From: Actinomycetota bacterium
Lineage (GTDB): Bacteria; Actinomycetota; Actinomycetes; S36-B12
Assembly (NCBI GenBank): GCA_947499275.1
Contig: CANMNM010000072.1
Location: 1 to 6,821, forward strand
Reading direction: 5' to 3'
DNA length: 6,821 nt
Shown: positions 5,375-6,821 of the stretch, piece by piece
How positions within the stretch are numbered: the first letter of the stretch is position 1
Layout of the letters: each line of letters opens with the position of its first letter
Notes under the pieces: generated by a model
What the model saw: only the letters and a program-made list of their open reading frames with translations
What the model was told of the DNA's origin: nothing
The model's database searches: none
Made by a program: the position numbers and the translations under genes

Positions 5375-6821
5375 ATGATCGAGTCGTTAACGATCTCAAA
5401 CCTGGGAATCATCACTTCGGCATCAATCGAACTTGACCCTGGATTGACGGTGTTAACCGGTGAAACGGGTGCAGGTAAATCCATGATCTTGCAAAGTATC
5501 GGCTTACTCATGGGTGATCGCGCAAGCGCCGAGATGGTGCTTGCGTCAGCCGATCGAGCTCGCGTAGATTGCGAAGTCACATTTAATGAAAACACTGGAT
5601 CGCGGGTGGTTGCATTAGTTGAGGAAAGTGGTGGCGAGTGCGAGGAGATCGTGAACTCTCGCGATCGATCACTTCTGATTTCACGCGAAATTAGCCACAG
5701 TGGACGGGGAAAAATATTTTTAGGAGGCAGGCAGGTCCCAGCCAGCGCGCTGCGTCAAGTGAGCGAGAACCTCATTGCTTTGCACGGTCAATCTGATCAA
5801 GTCTTATTGCGTGACGGTGTGAAACAATTGGAGCTCCTTGACCGTGCTGGTGGTGAAACAACGATCAATGCTAAGACTGCTTATCAGAGCGCTCTTCGTG
5901 AGTACCGAAAATTACTTAAAGAACAGGCCACTTTGCGTGCAAGTGAGGTGGATCAGCAGGCCCGAATTTTTGTTTTGCAACAGGGAATAAATGAGATCTC
6001 TGAACTCAATGTAATTGATGGCGAGGACGACCTAGCCGCTCAAAAGATTTCGGTCATGCGAAACATCGATGATCTCAATGGCTGCGTAAAAACGGCGCGT
6101 GATCTGCTTTCAGGTGCCACTGACTCGGGGCGGGAATCTCGCTCAACTTCGGTAGTTGAACAACTAAGTGAAATTGCCAAGTCGCTGGAGCATGGGCGCG
6201 AACTGGATGGAAAACTGTCTGCATACCTCGATCGTGTTATATCGGCGTTGACTGAATTGTCGGACGTGGACGCCGACCTTGGCAATTACTTAGCAGGTCT
6301 CGGGGCCGACCCCGAAGAACTATCGAACCTGGAAAATCGAGTGTCTCAGTTATCTACAATTAAGAAAAAGTACGGGGCGTCATTGGCGGAAGTCATCACC
6401 TGGCGTGAACAGGCTGAAAAAGAACTTGAGACCATGCTTTCCCGGGATTCACGACTAGATGAATTGGTGGGTGAGATCTCTGCTGCATTGATCAGCGCCA
6501 CCCAACGGGCCCAGGCGTTGAGCCTGGCCCGAGCCGAGGCCGCGAGGCGCCTCGAGAACAGTATTGAGTTCGAACTTGGGGGCCTCTCCATGCCATTCGC
6601 CCAAGTCAAGATTGAGCTTGAGGCCGAGCCGGATCCGCAATTGTGGACTCGAAGCGGCTGTGACCGGGTAGTTTTTATGCTCGCTGCGCATGAGGGCGCC
6701 AAGTTTCTCCCTCTGGCACGGTGCGCTTCAGGTGGAGAACTCAGCCGCGTGATGCTCGCCATCGAGGTGGCCCTCGCTGGCGAGGATCCGGTTCCCACGA
6801 TGATTTTTGACGAAGTCGATG
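5375..6821 (+). CDS. recN: DNA repair ATPase RecN (3' end outside window)
   Basis: An SMC-like ATPase that acts at DNA double-strand breaks, holding DNA ends or sister chromatids for recombination. The first 482 codons are present and the frame is open to the right edge. The N-terminal half-domain has Walker A GETGAGKS (29-36), SIGLLMGDRA (41-50), SGRGKIFLGGR (109-119) and LHGQSDQ (136-142). Residues about 165-400 are the coiled-coil arms, rich in Glu, Leu, Arg and Gln. The C-terminal half-domain begins with WTRSGCDRVVFMLAAHEGAK (424-443), then the ABC signature ASGGELSR (451-458) and Walker B MIFDEVD (476-482), where the window stops. Family members are usually about 550-590 residues, so roughly 80-110 are missing because of the window edge, not because of a lesion. 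The reading frame contains no stop or shift. The place after nadK matches Rv1696 and other actinobacteria. Confidence 0.95.
   Translation, partial: MIESLTISNLGIITSASIELDPGLTVLTGETGAGKSMILQSIGLLMGDRASAEMVLASADRARVDCEVTFNENTGSRVVALVEESGGECEEIVNSRDRSLLISREISHSGRGKIFLGGRQVPASALRQVSENLIALHGQSDQVLLRDGVKQLELLDRAGGETTINAKTAYQSALREYRKLLKEQATLRASEVDQQARIFVLQQGINEISELNVIDGEDDLAAQKISVMRNIDDLNGCVKTARDLLSGATDSGRESRSTSVVEQLSEIAKSLEHGRELDGKLSAYLDRVISALTELSDVDADLGNYLAGLGADPEELSNLENRVSQLSTIKKKYGASLAEVITWREQAEKELETMLSRDSRLDELVGEISAALISATQRAQALSLARAEAARRLENSIEFELGGLSMPFAQVKIELEAEPDPQLWTRSGCDRVVFMLAAHEGAKFLPLARCASGGELSRVMLAIEVALAGEDPVPTMIFDEVD

Noticed and set aside
5101..5595. 164-codon open frame on the minus strand across the nadK-recN junction
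   Set aside because: It lies antisense to two clearly coding genes, its translation shows no family motif, and it crosses their boundary without its own signals.
6506..6531. GC-rich inverted repeat in recN (CGGGCCCAGGC, 5-base loop, GCCTGGCCCG)
   Set aside because: It is a bulged hairpin within the coiled-coil coding region of an intact gene, explained by Ala/Arg/Gln codon composition; no T run or other signal follows.
6346..6798. 150-codon open frame on the minus strand inside recN
   Set aside because: Antisense to the RecN ATPase half-domain, which has all expected motifs; the product is Ser/Arg-rich low-complexity, typical of a shadow frame.
1..6821. CRISPR arrays, insertion sequences, tRNAs, toxin-antitoxin or defence genes
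   Set aside because: Almost the entire window is occupied by recognisable chromosomal genes on one strand, and no spaced repeats, transposase motifs or tRNA-like folds are visible in the short gaps.

Overview
The window looks like a chromosomal segment from a member of the Actinomycetota with roughly balanced base composition (about half G+C by eye). The main evidence is gene order. A TPR protein, a NagD-type HAD phosphatase, a small conserved protein, TlyA, NAD kinase and RecN follow one another on the + strand, which is the order I recall for the Rv1691-Rv1696 region of Mycobacterium tuberculosis and for other actinobacteria. The moderate G+C content argues against a typical high-GC soil actinomycete and would fit an aquatic or streamlined lineage, but I cannot name the family. 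All supported genes are on the + strand and tightly packed. No tRNA, rRNA, mobile element or CRISPR array is visible.

Positions 1-1288 hold ribBA, which makes two riboflavin precursors; its reading frame is open to the left edge, so the true start is uncertain. It overlaps by one base (TAATG) with a 149-residue TPR protein (1288-1737). That gene overlaps by four bases (GTGA) with a HAD-IIA phosphatase (1734-2759) related to the mycobacterial glycerol-3-phosphate phosphatase. These three genes look like one translationally coupled unit.

The only notable gap (2760-2877, 118 bases) holds degenerate 15-base repeats that begin inside the HAD stop region, a perfect 8-bp hairpin, an imperfect 18-base palindrome and a good ribosome binding site. 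A second unit follows: a phasin-like coiled-coil protein with a lysine-rich tail (2878-3315), an overlapping 96-residue acidic protein (3305-3595), tlyA rRNA 2'-O-methyltransferase (3638-4453), NAD kinase (4450-5346, ATGA overlap with tlyA) and the first 482 codons of recN (5375 to the right edge, cut inside Walker B).

Most of these are housekeeping genes: riboflavin and NADP cofactor supply, glycerophosphate or phosphosugar dephosphorylation, ribosomal RNA methylation and DNA break repair. I see no defence system, toxin-antitoxin pair or new multi-gene system. The points worth a second look are the attachment of ribBA to this cluster, the repeat/hairpin/palindrome region, the changed TlyA linker motif and the two small poorly characterised proteins.
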